Source: an uncultured Prevotella sp. (GTDB lineage Bacteria > Bacteroidota > Bacteroidia > Bacteroidales > Bacteroidaceae). Taken from it: a stretch of 42,584 bases of DNA. The notes under the pieces are model-generated. The model searched no databases. It saw only the letters and a program-made list of their open reading frames with translations, and was not told the DNA's origin. The first letter of the stretch is position 1. Each line of letters opens with the position of its first letter. Of this stretch, positions 5,549 through 15,120 are shown in pieces. The translations under genes were made by a program, and so were the position numbers. The DNA is taken from positions 1 through 42,584 of the forward strand of contig CAMAHD010000004.1 in NCBI GenBank assembly GCA_945834405.1. The letters are read 5' to 3'.

Positions 5549-8420
5549 GAAAAACACACTGGACGGACTTTTTACGGGCATCGAGGACATAACCGATGCA
5601 CGGGGAAGGGTAGTGAATACCGTGCTGTATAGCAAGGCAGGCAACTACAGTTCTATCTTCGAGATAGAGAACCCCGTGCAGCAGTACTGTACCGATGCAG
5701 ACCAGTACTATGCCTTTATGAACGTTCTGGATCATATCCTCCAGACCCTTGGTGAAGGCTATGCCCTGCAGAAGCAGGACATCTTCTGCCGACAGGCCTA
5801 TCACCATGACATCACCCCTGATATGGAGTTTCTGACCCAGAGCTATTTTAAGTATTATGAGGGCAGACCCTATACCGAAATCCGTACCTTTATCATTATC
5901 ACCCAGGAAACAAGGAAGAGTACCTTCGTGGCCTATGACCCCAAGAAATGGGCAGAGTTCAATAACAAGGTGCAAAAGGTAAAGGACATTCTGGAGGAAA
6001 AAGGCTTACCACATCATCTGTTAGGCAGAAAGGAGATAGACGAATACCTCCACCGCTTTATGGCCTTTGACTTCAAGAAAGGCCCCTTCGGTATGACGAA
6101 CCTAAAGTGTACCGATGACTGTCTGAAGATGAGTGATAAGGTGGTAAAAAGCTTCTCACTCGTTGACATCGACGTGATAGACCTGCCGAATGTCATCCAT
6201 CCCGTGCAGACCAAGCCCGTCAACGGTTATCCGGTCAGCACCGATTTACTGTCGTTCCTCTCCACCGTACCCCTGACGGACTGTGTGGTTTATAACCAGG
6301 TTATTCAGATACCAGCCCAGAGGAAGGAACGTCAGCGACTCATTGGCAAGAGCAAGCGCCATGCCTCCATGCCAGACCCCAGCAACAAGATTGCCAAGGC
6401 CGACATCGACGAGGTGCTGGAGGTCATTGCTACAGAACAGAAGTCCCTTGTCTGGACAAACTTCAACGTTCTCGTTTCCTGTAAGCCAGAGCATCTGACG
6501 AAGGTCACCTCCTACTTAGAGACCAAACTCTTTGAGGTAGGCATAGCTCCAAGTAAGTCAGCCTATAACCAGCTGGAGCTGTTTATGGACTCCTTCCCTG
6601 GCAATGCCTATAGCTTCAATAAAGACTATGACCTCTTCCTGACCTTGCAGGACTCAGCCCTGTGCCTCTTCTATAAGGAGCGTATGAAGCATGATGAGGT
6701 GACACCGCTGAAGGTGTTCTATACCGACAGACAAGGCGTACCCATCGCTATAGATTTCACAGGAAAGGAAGGAGAAAAGAAACTCACCAACAACTCTAAC
6801 TTCTTCTGCTTAGGCCCAAGTGGTAGTGGAAAGAGCTTTTCGACCAATACCGTCGTGCGCCAGCTCATCGAGCAGGACACCGATGTCGTGATGGTTGATA
6901 CCGGTGACTCGTATGAAGGTATCTGTGGCTATTTCCATGGCACCTATATCAGCTACAGCAAGGAGCATCCTATCTCGATGAACCCTTTCAAGGTCAGTGA
7001 TGTAGAGTATCAGCAGAACTTCGGAGAGAAGAAAAACTTCCTGAAGTCCCTCATCTTCCAGATATTTAAGGGCAACAAGGCCCCAGAGAAGCTGGAGGAC
7101 ACCATCATTGACACCGTGCTGAACGAGTATTATGATGCCTACTTCCATCCCTTTAGTGGTTATACCAACGAAGAGAAGGAAGAGCTGCGGAAGCAACTCT
7201 TACTGGCTGACAAGCGTAATGGCAAGTATGGAGAGTATATCGAGGCCATTGAGAATGACAAGGATGTTGTGGAGGAAGGAACCACGGATTCAACAGATTG
7301 TACGGACAGAGCAGGCAGACAGAGCTACAGCGAGGATGAAAAGGCACACCATGCCAAGGTGCAGCGCATCGTAGAGAAACTGCATAACCTCGCCAATGAT
7401 CCTGCTGCCAGTGCTGGAGAGCGTGTACATGCCAATAACCAGCTGATGAGACTGATGCCGGAGCTGATAGAAGGCCACTATCTGATGAAGATAGACCAGC
7501 GGATAGAGCGGATGGAGCGGCAGAAGCGAGACCTGAAAGTGACGAAGTTGAGCTTTGATACCTTCTATGAATATGCCTGTGAGCGCATTCCTCAAATGAT
7601 GGAGGAGAAGAGCATTGCCTTCCCCATCAATGAGTTTGCCGCAATCCTGGAACCCTTCCACAAAGGCGGTAAGCTGGAAACCATCCTCAATAACGACATG
7701 GACTTGAACCTCTTTGATGAAAAGTTCATTGTCTTTGAGATAGACAAGATCAAGGATGACCCTGTGCTCTTTCCTATTGTGGTATTGATTATCATGGACG
7801 TGTTCCTGCAGAAGATGCGTATCAAGAAGGGACGCAAAGCACTGATTATCGAAGAGGCATGGAAAGCCATTTCTTCACCTACCATGGCAGAGTATATCAA
7901 GTACCTGTATAAGACGGTGAGAAAGTTTCACGGCATTGCAGGCGTGGTGACTCAGGAACTCGGTGATGTGATAGACTCTCCGATTGTCAAGGAGGCCATC
8001 ATCAACAACTCAGACATCAAGATACTGCTTGACCAGAGCAAGTTCAAGGACAGATATGATGAGATAGCTGCCATCCTCGGTATCACTGATGTACAGCGAC
8101 AGCAGATCTTTACCATCAACTCACTGGACAACCATGAGGGACGCAACTACTTCAAGGAAGTCTGGATATGTCGGGGACAGAGTGCCGATGTTTATGGTGT
8201 AGAGGAACCGCCAGAGTGCTATATGGCTTATACGACGGAACGTGCAGAGAAGGAAGCCCTGAAAATCTATATCAAGCACTATGGCGATGATACCGAAGAG
8301 GGCATCCGACACTTCTGCAAGGATATGGAGAAGGCTGGACTGACAGGAAAGTACCTAAAGTTCGCCAATGAAGTCAATAAGCAACAAAACGTGATGGAAC
8401 TATGGGACAAAGTAGCATAA
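5538..8420 (+). CDS. traG: TraG, VirB4-type conjugation ATPase
   Basis: This 960-residue protein powers assembly of and transport through the mating apparatus at the inner membrane. The Walker A motif GPSGSGKSF is at about residue 426 and Walker B (ALIIEEAWK) near 768, followed by the TQELGD sensor region typical of VirB4. The N-terminal 400 residues match the VirB4 N-domain. It is longer than the usual 830 or so. Extra sequence lies around residues 545-680, including an acidic, Ser/Thr/Asp-rich piece (EEGTTDSTDCTDRAG) and a helical stretch rich in Arg and Glu between the two halves of the ATPase core. It overlaps traF and the next gene, so it is in the middle of a coupled operon. Confidence 0.93.
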   Translation: MSNRKNTLDGLFTGIEDITDARGRVVNTVLYSKAGNYSSIFEIENPVQQYCTDADQYYAFMNVLDHILQTLGEGYALQKQDIFCRQAYHHDITPDMEFLTQSYFKYYEGRPYTEIRTFIIITQETRKSTFVAYDPKKWAEFNNKVQKVKDILEEKGLPHHLLGRKEIDEYLHRFMAFDFKKGPFGMTNLKCTDDCLKMSDKVVKSFSLVDIDVIDLPNVIHPVQTKPVNGYPVSTDLLSFLSTVPLTDCVVYNQVIQIPAQRKERQRLIGKSKRHASMPDPSNKIAKADIDEVLEVIATEQKSLVWTNFNVLVSCKPEHLTKVTSYLETKLFEVGIAPSKSAYNQLELFMDSFPGNAYSFNKDYDLFLTLQDSALCLFYKERMKHDEVTPLKVFYTDRQGVPIAIDFTGKEGEKKLTNNSNFFCLGPSGSGKSFSTNTVVRQLIEQDTDVVMVDTGDSYEGICGYFHGTYISYSKEHPISMNPFKVSDVEYQQNFGEKKNFLKSLIFQIFKGNKAPEKLEDTIIDTVLNEYYDAYFHPFSGYTNEEKEELRKQLLLADKRNGKYGEYIEAIENDKDVVEEGTTDSTDCTDRAGRQSYSEDEKAHHAKVQRIVEKLHNLANDPAASAGERVHANNQLMRLMPELIEGHYLMKIDQRIERMERQKRDLKVTKLSFDTFYEYACERIPQMMEEKSIAFPINEFAAILEPFHKGGKLETILNNDMDLNLFDEKFIVFEIDKIKDDPVLFPIVVLIIMDVFLQKMRIKKGRKALIIEEAWKAISSPTMAEYIKYLYKTVRKFHGIAGVVTQELGDVIDSPIVKEAIINNSDIKILLDQSKFKDRYDEIAAILGITDVQRQQIFTINSLDNHEGRNYFKEVWICRGQSADVYGVEEPPECYMAYTTERAEKEALKIYIKHYGDDTEEGIRHFCKDMEKAGLTGKYLKFANEVNKQQNVMELWDKVA

Positions 8421-9196
8421 GGCTCTACGATATAATCGTAAGACAAAGGACAAAGGCAGTGGTACTGTTGCTGGCAGCACTGGTCAGCACAGTCCCTGCC
8501 AATGCCTGGTGGCGTTGGAACATTGACTATTGGACTATTGCGCAGGTCGGAGAGAATACCGCTGCCGAGTCTGGAGCAGAGGGAATACATAACAACACCC
8601 TCACTGAGCAGAGAAAGAAGCAGGAGCGCATTGCCGAGTACACCACCGCTATCAATGTCATCAGACAGCTCTATAAGCAGTCCATGCAGAATACCAAAGG
8701 CTTCGGAGAGGAAAGCAGATATTATCAGCTGATAGGTGAGAATGCCCTGTATATCGTGACCAATATCCCTGTAGCTGTGAGCTGGCTCACCAGAAAGCCG
8801 CATATAAATCTGCCTCTGTGCATGAATGAGATCAGTAATCTGACCATGAAGACCGAACAGTGTATAGCAGGCTTTGTGAACATCGTCAACAATGGTCATG
8901 TCAAGTCGCCGCTGAAGGATAATTCGCTAATACCAGGTGGAGGTGGCAGAGCCAGCATCGGCAAGGATGACGGTTATAACTTCATGAGCCGTTCAGACAG
9001 AATGGGTATGGCCAATGATATACTGGAGGACTTGGTGATTGTCAGAAACAACCTCGACTATCTCATCTTCATGTGCCAGACCAACAACGGACTGGAAGAC
9101 CTGTTGATGGAGTTGGATCCTGATACATGGTGTAACGCCATGCAGATGAAGTGGACGGTTGGTGACATTGTCAGTGGTTGGGAAGACTTTGGGTAA
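8402..9196 (+). CDS. Periplasmic transfer protein with WCN C-terminal motif
   Basis: The 264-residue protein starts inside the end of traG (19-bp overlap). It has a signal peptide with a long basic n-region and cleavage expected after VPANA. The mature part is helical and ends in ELDPDTWCNAMQMKW and GWEDF. The protein at 22964 ends almost the same way (GLDPETWCNYMQGKW, DWDDL), so the two are paralogues. The protein at 9225 shares the looser pattern. Position between traG and traJ corresponds to the TraI (DUF4141) slot of other Bacteroides elements; homology to DUF4141 is possible but not shown. A VirB5-like role is a guess. Confidence 0.75.
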   Translation: MGQSSIRLYDIIVRQRTKAVVLLLAALVSTVPANAWWRWNIDYWTIAQVGENTAAESGAEGIHNNTLTEQRKKQERIAEYTTAINVIRQLYKQSMQNTKGFGEESRYYQLIGENALYIVTNIPVAVSWLTRKPHINLPLCMNEISNLTMKTEQCIAGFVNIVNNGHVKSPLKDNSLIPGGGGRASIGKDDGYNFMSRSDRMGMANDILEDLVIVRNNLDYLIFMCQTNNGLEDLLMELDPDTWCNAMQMKWTVGDIVSGWEDFG

Positions 9197-9223
9197 GTGA
9201 AGAGTGAAAAGTGAAGAGTGAAG
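9196..9223 (+). repeat. 7-bp tandem repeat before the 9225 gene
   Basis: Four AGTGAAR heptamers in strict succession, with the ATG of the following gene inside the fifth unit (AATGAAA). The unit is purine-rich and may serve as a ribosome-binding stretch. Confidence 0.85.
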
Positions 9224-9224
9224 A

Positions 9225-9905
9225 ATGAAAAAACTGCACCGGATAATAGTAATAGCAATAGTGAGCATGATATGCCCACATACAGGACTTGCTGGTATCT
9301 TGCCAAATGACCTGCCAACCATTGAAGCACTGATAGACCAACATAAGGAGTGTATGAGTGCCGAAGATGAAAGTAACCGTCAGTTGGCAGCCAATGCCTC
9401 TATCAAGGCTATGGTGAAGGATGTTGCTCAGAAGTATGATGATGTCAAGAGTATTCTCGACAAGAAGAGTAATGATGCCTTGTCGTATCTGGCTTTGGCA
9501 GCAGAGATGAGCCGTTGCGTAACGAATACAGTAAGGTTGACGAATGAGTATTCTGAGTTTACCCGCTTTGCAGCAGACCATCTCAAAGGCAAACCGTTGG
9601 TTGCTTGGTATGCCTTTGAAGCCAATTACAAGGTATCGAAAGAGATCAAGAATATCAGGAAACTCTACCTTGCTGTGGCAGCATCAGAAACACAGTTCTT
9701 CAGAGCTACCAACAAGGAACGCATGAATATCATCTGGACACTGAACCAGAGTATCACCAATATGCGCGATGTCATCCAGCAAGCCTATATGTGGTGTGAC
9801 CTGTTGGTAGGTGGGTATATTCACGAGAGTCATATCTGGGAGATTATCGATACGTCCGTACTAGAGGAAATAGGAAAAAGCGTAATAAAAGATTGGCCAA
9901 TATGA
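9225..9905 (+). CDS. Periplasmic transfer-operon protein, same fold group
   Basis: The 226-residue protein has a signal peptide (MKKLHRIIVIAIVSMICPHTGLA). The mature part is almost wholly helical. Near the C-terminus the pattern NKERMNIIWTLNQSITNMRDVI, then a tryptophan and a closing IKDW match the layout of the 8402 and 22964 proteins, suggesting divergent paralogues. Its last codons overlap the start of the next gene by four bases (ATGA). Function within the periplasmic part of the transfer machine is inferred from location only. Confidence 0.72.
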   Translation: MKKLHRIIVIAIVSMICPHTGLAGILPNDLPTIEALIDQHKECMSAEDESNRQLAANASIKAMVKDVAQKYDDVKSILDKKSNDALSYLALAAEMSRCVTNTVRLTNEYSEFTRFAADHLKGKPLVAWYAFEANYKVSKEIKNIRKLYLAVAASETQFFRATNKERMNIIWTLNQSITNMRDVIQQAYMWCDLLVGGYIHESHIWEIIDTSVLEEIGKSVIKDWPI

Positions 9906-10582
9906 GAAAGACATTGATTACAATAACGATGGGTTTGGCTTTACTTCCGCAGATAAGTAAGGCTCAGGTCTATGATGAAGAAAAACGTCTGCAATGGCGG
10001 TCGATGGAAACCGGGCCGTTAGAGTTTGAACCGAGGTTTTACTACTGGCTGTTCCATAACAGTTATGCACATCATGAGTGGGAATGGGAGTGGCATGGAT
10101 TGTTCCATAGCGGATTCTATCTGAATCTGAAGCCCCATATGAGTGATGCCAAGCCATTGCTCCCGAAGCGTACGTTAGGTGCTGCCACTGATGAGTGGAC
10201 ACGGGAATCTACTGATGCCCAGGAGAAGAACTTCAAGCATCAGCTGGAGCAAGAGACATTGGCAGCAGCAGACCGCCGGATTGATGCTGCCTATCTGCTT
10301 TTCAAAGATGACTTTGACGAGATGCAGCAGAAAATCTCTGCAGGACTAACCTATTGCATGGCCAACAGCAAAGGCGATACCAATGTCATATCCTTGGTTA
10401 ACAGCCTCTCCAATCAGAACCGCTTTATCACGGAGCAAGTCAGCTACGTACATAAGAGCAGTAACGGCTATGAGCTGGAGAATGCCAAACGAGAAGAGTG
10501 CTATATCAAGCTGAAAGCCGATATGGAGAAGGTGACACAAAGCACCATTGACTTGATGAGATATGTAGAAGTTTCAAAATAG
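9902..10582 (+). CDS. Periplasmic transfer-operon protein, helical
   Basis: The track begins at a TTG; ATG 9902 (MRKTLITITMGLALLPQISKAQ) overlaps the preceding stop and gives 226 residues. A clear signal peptide ends at KAQ. The mature N-terminus is rich in Trp, Tyr and His (FYYWLFHNSYAHHEWEWEWHG), followed by long helices. This could be a Bacteroides transfer-region family, but I cannot name it with confidence. It lies directly before traJ. Confidence 0.7.
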   Translation: MRKTLITITMGLALLPQISKAQVYDEEKRLQWRSMETGPLEFEPRFYYWLFHNSYAHHEWEWEWHGLFHSGFYLNLKPHMSDAKPLLPKRTLGAATDEWTRESTDAQEKNFKHQLEQETLAAADRRIDAAYLLFKDDFDEMQQKISAGLTYCMANSKGDTNVISLVNSLSNQNRFITEQVSYVHKSSNGYELENAKREECYIKLKADMEKVTQSTIDLMRYVEVSK

Positions 10583-10590
10583 TAAAAACG

Positions 10591-11874
10591 ATGAATGAAT
10601 TATTAAACTGTAATGTGGGCTGTATCTTCCTGACAATGGGCTTGCCGACACTCGATCCAGTGATGACCAGTGTGTTGGACTATATCCACCAGCATGCCTT
10701 GTTCCTGGGTTCGTGGGGAGGCTTTGCCAAGTCATTGGGACTGATACTTGCCATGTGTGTGACCAGCTATGAATGCTGGATGATGATGCTTGGACGGCGA
10801 GGCATCGACGTGATGAAGCTGTTCAGAATAGTAGGTATCTCATTGTGTATCGTCTCAGCCAATGCCATTGCCGATGCAGTGGCTGCACCAGGGGAACAGA
10901 TGGGACGTGTGATGAAAGCGCAGGCCACCAGAAGCCACCAGCGTATCGATGCCTTGGAGAAACACGAGGCCAAGCTACAGAGCCAGTATCTTGACAAGCT
11001 ACGGGCGCATAATGACTCACTCGACAGGAAACGCAGGGCAGAAGCCAAACTGTCAGAAGATTCCCATTGGTGGGAGGAAGTCGCCTATGCCGTGAAGAAC
11101 ATGGATAATGCCGTGGAGCAGTGGGCCAAGGAAGCCGCTGTTATCGCAGAGACCAAGACGGCAGAGACCATCAATATGCTGATTCGGTATATCGGAGAAA
11201 TCATCTATCAGGTCATCTATTTCGGTATGTTGCTTGGTCAGGCCTTTATGATGAATGTGCTGAAAATCTTCTGTCCTGTAGCCTTTGCCCTGAGTATCGT
11301 ACCACCTTGGGCCAGTGCGTGGAGCCAATGGATCAGTAAGTATGTGAGTCTGTCGCTATGGGCACCCTTGATATATATGTGTAGCATCTATGCGGACATG
11401 ATACTGAAATATACCATCCTACAGGACACCACCGCCTACACCACACTGCTTGGAAGTGCCAGCTATACCTGGGGAGAGATAGGAGGACTTGGAATGCAGG
11501 GCATCGGAAGTACCTGTATGTATGTCGTAGGATTGTTGGTAGGAGCTATGCTCATCAAGTTCGTGCCAGAGCTCGCCTCATGGATAGTACCAGGAGGAGC
11601 CAGCAGCAGTATCGGTTCAGCTGTCAGCAGTATGACCACAGCAGGAGCTGCAGCCGTCGGAGGTACAGTAGGTGGTGTTGTCGGTGGAACCATCGGAGTG
11701 ACAAGACATACTGTAGGCGGAGCCGTCAAGGGAGGCGTGACAGGATATGCATCATCAGAAGGCGGTGGATTGAGCGGCGCATGGAATGGTGCCGTATCTG
11801 GAGGCCGTCGCGGATTCGAGCGAGGTATGGACTTCAATGTCGGTACGCACATGAGAGACAAACAGTATAAGTAA
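10591..11874 (+). CDS. traJ: TraJ, VirB6-like polytopic membrane protein
   Basis: The 427-residue protein has an N-terminal membrane region with several hydrophobic helices (about 40-60, 70-95, 195-240, 250-275, 300-325). Between them lies a long charged coiled-coil-like loop (about 105-165), and it ends in a Gly/Ala/Ser-rich tail (GGTVGGVVGGTIG). This is the Bacteroides TraJ/VirB6 pattern, part of the inner-membrane channel. The order traJ-traK-traL-traM-traN downstream supports the name. Confidence 0.88.
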   Translation: MNELLNCNVGCIFLTMGLPTLDPVMTSVLDYIHQHALFLGSWGGFAKSLGLILAMCVTSYECWMMMLGRRGIDVMKLFRIVGISLCIVSANAIADAVAAPGEQMGRVMKAQATRSHQRIDALEKHEAKLQSQYLDKLRAHNDSLDRKRRAEAKLSEDSHWWEEVAYAVKNMDNAVEQWAKEAAVIAETKTAETINMLIRYIGEIIYQVIYFGMLLGQAFMMNVLKIFCPVAFALSIVPPWASAWSQWISKYVSLSLWAPLIYMCSIYADMILKYTILQDTTAYTTLLGSASYTWGEIGGLGMQGIGSTCMYVVGLLVGAMLIKFVPELASWIVPGGASSSIGSAVSSMTTAGAAAVGGTVGGVVGGTIGVTRHTVGGAVKGGVTGYASSEGGGLSGAWNGAVSGGRRGFERGMDFNVGTHMRDKQYK

Positions 11875-11887
11875 GTGAAAAGTGAAA
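11874..11887 (+). repeat. 7-bp repeat between traJ and traK
   Basis: Two AGTGAAA heptamers, then AATTAAA, in the traJ-traK gap. It is the short member of the same repeat family seen at 9196 and 12505. Confidence 0.7.
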
Positions 11888-11905
11888 AATTAAACAGATA
11901 TAACC

Positions 11906-12505
11906 ATGTTAATAGAAAGTTTAGAGAAGAAGACAAAGCTCGCCATGTTCACGGTATTGCTGGCAGTCAGTGCCAGCACCGTGATTTGCGGCCTGTGCTT
12001 TTACTTTGCCACCAAGCTGGTCAGAGACCAACAGCAGCAGGTGTATGTGCTGGACGGGAGCATTCCCTTCATGGCAGAGCGCAGTAAGAACGAGATGACC
12101 TTTGACATCGAGGCCAAGGCACACATCCAGTTGTTCCACCAGTATTTCTTCAACCTCTCGCCAGATGACGAGTACTTGAAGTGGACGTTTGGAAAAGCTA
12201 TGTATCTGGCTGATGAGAGTGCCCTGAGGCAGAAGCAGGCCATCGAGGAAACAGGTTTTTACTCGCAATTGCTCTCCAGCTCAGCCGTAGAGACCATCGT
12301 AGCGGACAGTATTGAACTCGACAAAGACCAGATGAGTTTCAAGTATTATGGTACACAGATGATCAAGCGCAGAACCAACAGCGTAAAGCGTAGCATCATC
12401 ACCGTAGGAAAGCTGCAGAATGTGCCGAGGACACAGAATAATCCTCACGGACTGCTGATAACCAACTGGCGAACACTGGAGAATAAAGACCTGAAATCAT
12501 ATTAA
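11906..12505 (+). CDS. traK: TraK, VirB8-like protein
   Basis: The 199-residue protein has one N-terminal transmembrane helix (about 12-34) and a periplasmic domain that begins with QQVYVLDGSIPFMAERS, as in Bacteroides TraK. VirB8-type proteins bridge the inner-membrane complex to the outer ring. It contains the family-typical stretch LFHQYFFNLSPDDEYLKW. Flanked by traJ and traL in the expected order. Confidence 0.9.
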   Translation: MLIESLEKKTKLAMFTVLLAVSASTVICGLCFYFATKLVRDQQQQVYVLDGSIPFMAERSKNEMTFDIEAKAHIQLFHQYFFNLSPDDEYLKWTFGKAMYLADESALRQKQAIEETGFYSQLLSSSAVETIVADSIELDKDQMSFKYYGTQMIKRRTNSVKRSIITVGKLQNVPRTQNNPHGLLITNWRTLENKDLKSY

Positions 12506-12532
12506 GTGAAAAGAGAAGAGTGAAAAGTGAAA
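12505..12532 (+). repeat. 7-bp tandem repeat between traK and traL
   Basis: Four heptamers of AGTGAAA/AGAGAAG type, beginning at the last base of the traK stop codon and followed by AATGATG. Confidence 0.85.
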
Positions 12533-12543
12533 AATGATGTACC

Positions 12544-13017
12544 ATGAATATATTCAAGAACAAGCAAACACACGAGTATAAGGAGAAGGAGCGTTACCGA
12601 CTGAGAAGAGCCAGAATCTGGGGCTATAAGATAGGTAAGAAGTACGCCATCGGAGAGAAGATCGCCAAGGCCAATGCCTGGGCAGACGGTCACAGACGAA
12701 AGACTGCAGGAATCTTGTTCTCCGTGAATGCCACCATCTACGTTATCGGTTTCCTGCTGTGTATGTCTGGAAATGACAGTAATAGCATCAATGACCCCAT
12801 GCAGGACTTTGCTCAGGTACAGCCCATGTTTGCACAGCTGCATCGTATCGAAGACATGAAGACCGTTCAGAAGAATACCTTTGTGACCCTGAGCAATAGG
12901 GCAGTAAGACTGAAACACGAGGTCGATTCGCTGATGGCCAAACCCGGTAAGACCCATGCAGATTCCGTGCTTGCACTGGAAAAGTATGATGAACTCCAAA
13001 TGATTATGAACAAATAA
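12544..13017 (+). CDS. traL: TraL-like membrane protein
   Basis: The 157-residue protein has a very basic N-terminus (about 1-60), one transmembrane helix (about 61-78) and a helical periplasmic tail ending at LQMIMNK. The position between traK and traM and the single-span layout match TraL of Bacteroides elements. Sequence conservation of TraL is low, so the name rests largely on gene order. Confidence 0.7.
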   Translation: MNIFKNKQTHEYKEKERYRLRRARIWGYKIGKKYAIGEKIAKANAWADGHRRKTAGILFSVNATIYVIGFLLCMSGNDSNSINDPMQDFAQVQPMFAQLHRIEDMKTVQKNTFVTLSNRAVRLKHEVDSLMAKPGKTHADSVLALEKYDELQMIMNK

Positions 13018-13033
13018 CCAAATAGAAAGAACC

Positions 13034-14239
13034 ATGAAGATAGATTTCAAGAAGATTGATTTTCGACAGGGAAAGTACTGGTTTCCGCTGGTACTGTTCG
13101 TTCCCTTGGTGGCTATTGCCTATTTCTCCTGTGAGATGTTCAAAGGCCCGACAGAGCAGACAGGTATGGTCACCGATAGTATCAATACCATGATGCCAGA
13201 GCCAGCCGGTGACGGTCTGCATGGTAAGTTCGCTGCCATGGAGGACAACATCCTCAGAGGTGACGGCTATACCGCCATCAATGCCCTTGGCGAGGAAGAA
13301 CAGGGAGAGAGCGATGACGAGAACGTCTATAGCGAAAGTGAGATGGACAGAATCGACAAGGAGAAGGCCGAGAAGAAACGCCAGGAGCAAGAGATGGCAG
13401 CCCTCCAACAGCAGCTCAAAGAGTCGAGGATGCACATCAACCAATATGATGACCGCTATACAGGTCATGGCAGTAATGGCAGTCAGCAGCGTGAGATGGA
13501 GCAGTTTGAGGAGCAGATGCGACAGATCCAGGAACGAAGCAGAAAGATGGCACGTGAAATCACTGGTGATGACTATCCTTCAAGGAATGGTCAGCAGGTA
13601 CAGCCCAATCTGAATGGCCAGATAGCAGGCTATGACATCTACGGCAATCCTATCATGGCTAACCAACAGCCCAAGAAAGACACCATAGCCGTTGTTGCCA
13701 AGGCTGATGATACCCATGCAGAAAGCTTCAATACCATTGCTGATGATGAAAAGCTCGATGCCCCACTGATTAAGGCTATGATAGACAAGACTACCAAGGC
13801 CCATGAGGGAACCAGACTCCGTTTCAAGCTGTTGGATGATGTAGTTGTCATGGGTGTGAAGCTGAAGAAAGGCACCTACCTCTATGGAATAGTGACCGGC
13901 TTCGGTCAGCAGCGAGTGATGGCAGACATCACGAGTATTCTGGTGAAGGATAAGTTCCTGAAGATCCACCTGTCTGTCTATGACCTTGATGGTATGAAGG
14001 GCTTTTATGTGCCGGAGTCAGCCTTCAGGGATATGATGAAGAATGCCGGTAGTGCTGCCATGCAGAGCAACATCAGCTTTGACTCCAACGGTGGTAGCGG
14101 TATCTCAGCACAGGCACTGGCTCTGCAGGCTCTGCAGAATGCCTATCAGAGTACGTCAAGTGCCATCTCACAGGCTATTAAGAAGAACAAGGCAAAGATT
14201 AAGTATAACACCATTGTATATCTGATTAACGAACAATAA
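13034..14239 (+). CDS. traM: TraM, VirB10-like protein
   Basis: The 401-residue protein has an N-terminal transmembrane helix (about 17-35), then a long Glu/Gln/Arg-rich linker (about 95-190) and a C-terminal domain (about 230-400). The domain includes RLRFKLLDDVVVMGVKLKKGTYLYG, typical of VirB10/TraM beta-barrels. It spans the envelope between inner and outer membrane rings. The end (KKNKAKIKYNTIVYLINEQ) matches the usual TraM terminus. Confidence 0.92.
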   Translation: MKIDFKKIDFRQGKYWFPLVLFVPLVAIAYFSCEMFKGPTEQTGMVTDSINTMMPEPAGDGLHGKFAAMEDNILRGDGYTAINALGEEEQGESDDENVYSESEMDRIDKEKAEKKRQEQEMAALQQQLKESRMHINQYDDRYTGHGSNGSQQREMEQFEEQMRQIQERSRKMAREITGDDYPSRNGQQVQPNLNGQIAGYDIYGNPIMANQQPKKDTIAVVAKADDTHAESFNTIADDEKLDAPLIKAMIDKTTKAHEGTRLRFKLLDDVVVMGVKLKKGTYLYGIVTGFGQQRVMADITSILVKDKFLKIHLSVYDLDGMKGFYVPESAFRDMMKNAGSAAMQSNISFDSNGGSGISAQALALQALQNAYQSTSSAISQAIKKNKAKIKYNTIVYLINEQ

Positions 14240-14260
14240 CCCCATAAACACACAAACGAT

Positions 14261-15100
14261 ATGAAAAGTATGAAAAAGTTTTTATTTGCAGCAGTGGCTT
14301 TGATGGCCATGAGCACAACCAATGTAAGTGCAGAGACAACACAGTCCAATGACGTATATCTGAGCACCATCTATGTCAATGAGCAGGTGACCACCCACCT
14401 GATTATGCCAGAGACCATCCGACTGGTGGATATCTCCACTGATACCATCGTCGGCAACCAGGTCAATGACAATATCGTGCGTCTGAAACCCAAAGGAGCG
14501 ATGCAGGACTATGAGCAGGCTGGCATCGTGACTGTCATCGGAGAACGGCATATCGCCCAGTATAAGCTTATCTATCGCAGTTGTCTGCCCTTTGCCAGTA
14601 CCCGCTTCACTGTTCCGTACTGGGATATGCAGGTATACCAGAATCCCGATGTGAGTATGTCTGTAGGAGAAATGAGCCGCTATGCCATCCGTATCTTTAA
14701 CACCAAGCGCAGTGTGGAGAATATCCATACCAAGAAAGACAAGATGAAGGCATGGGTAAACCATATCTGTTCAGCAGGTGACTACTTCTTCATCGACTTC
14801 TCACTGGAGAACAAGACCAAGATACCCTACGATATTTCAGAGATCCGTGTCAAGCTGGAGGATAAGAAGCAGAAGAAAGCCACCAACTACCAGAGTATCG
14901 AGCTGACACCGGAGTATATGCTGAACTACAACAAGCACTTCAAGAAACGTTATCGCAATGTGCTCGTAGTAAAGAAGCTCACCTTCCCAGAGGCCAAGGT
15001 CTTGAAAATCGAGGTCAGTGAGAACCAGATTTCCGGCAGAACCATCGAGCTGAACATCAACTATGATGATGTGCTGGATGCCGATTGCTTTGACGATTAA
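14261..15100 (+). CDS. traN: TraN (DUF4138), VirB9-like periplasmic protein
   Basis: The 279-residue protein has a signal peptide (FLFAAVALMAMSTTNVSA) and a beta-rich mature part with TTHLIMPETIRLVDIST, the usual TraN start. It would form the outer ring with TraM. Start could be ATG 14261 or 14270. It lies between traM and the coupling protein. Confidence 0.92.
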   Translation: MKSMKKFLFAAVALMAMSTTNVSAETTQSNDVYLSTIYVNEQVTTHLIMPETIRLVDISTDTIVGNQVNDNIVRLKPKGAMQDYEQAGIVTVIGERHIAQYKLIYRSCLPFASTRFTVPYWDMQVYQNPDVSMSVGEMSRYAIRIFNTKRSVENIHTKKDKMKAWVNHICSAGDYFFIDFSLENKTKIPYDISEIRVKLEDKKQKKATNYQSIELTPEYMLNYNKHFKKRYRNVLVVKKLTFPEAKVLKIEVSENQISGRTIELNINYDDVLDADCFDD

Positions 15101-15120
15101 ACAAACAAAGGTAGAAGAGC

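Noticed and set aside
4934-5644. 236-codon minus ORF opposite traE-traG
   Set aside because: Antisense shadow of clear tra genes with His/Gly/Glu-rich composition.
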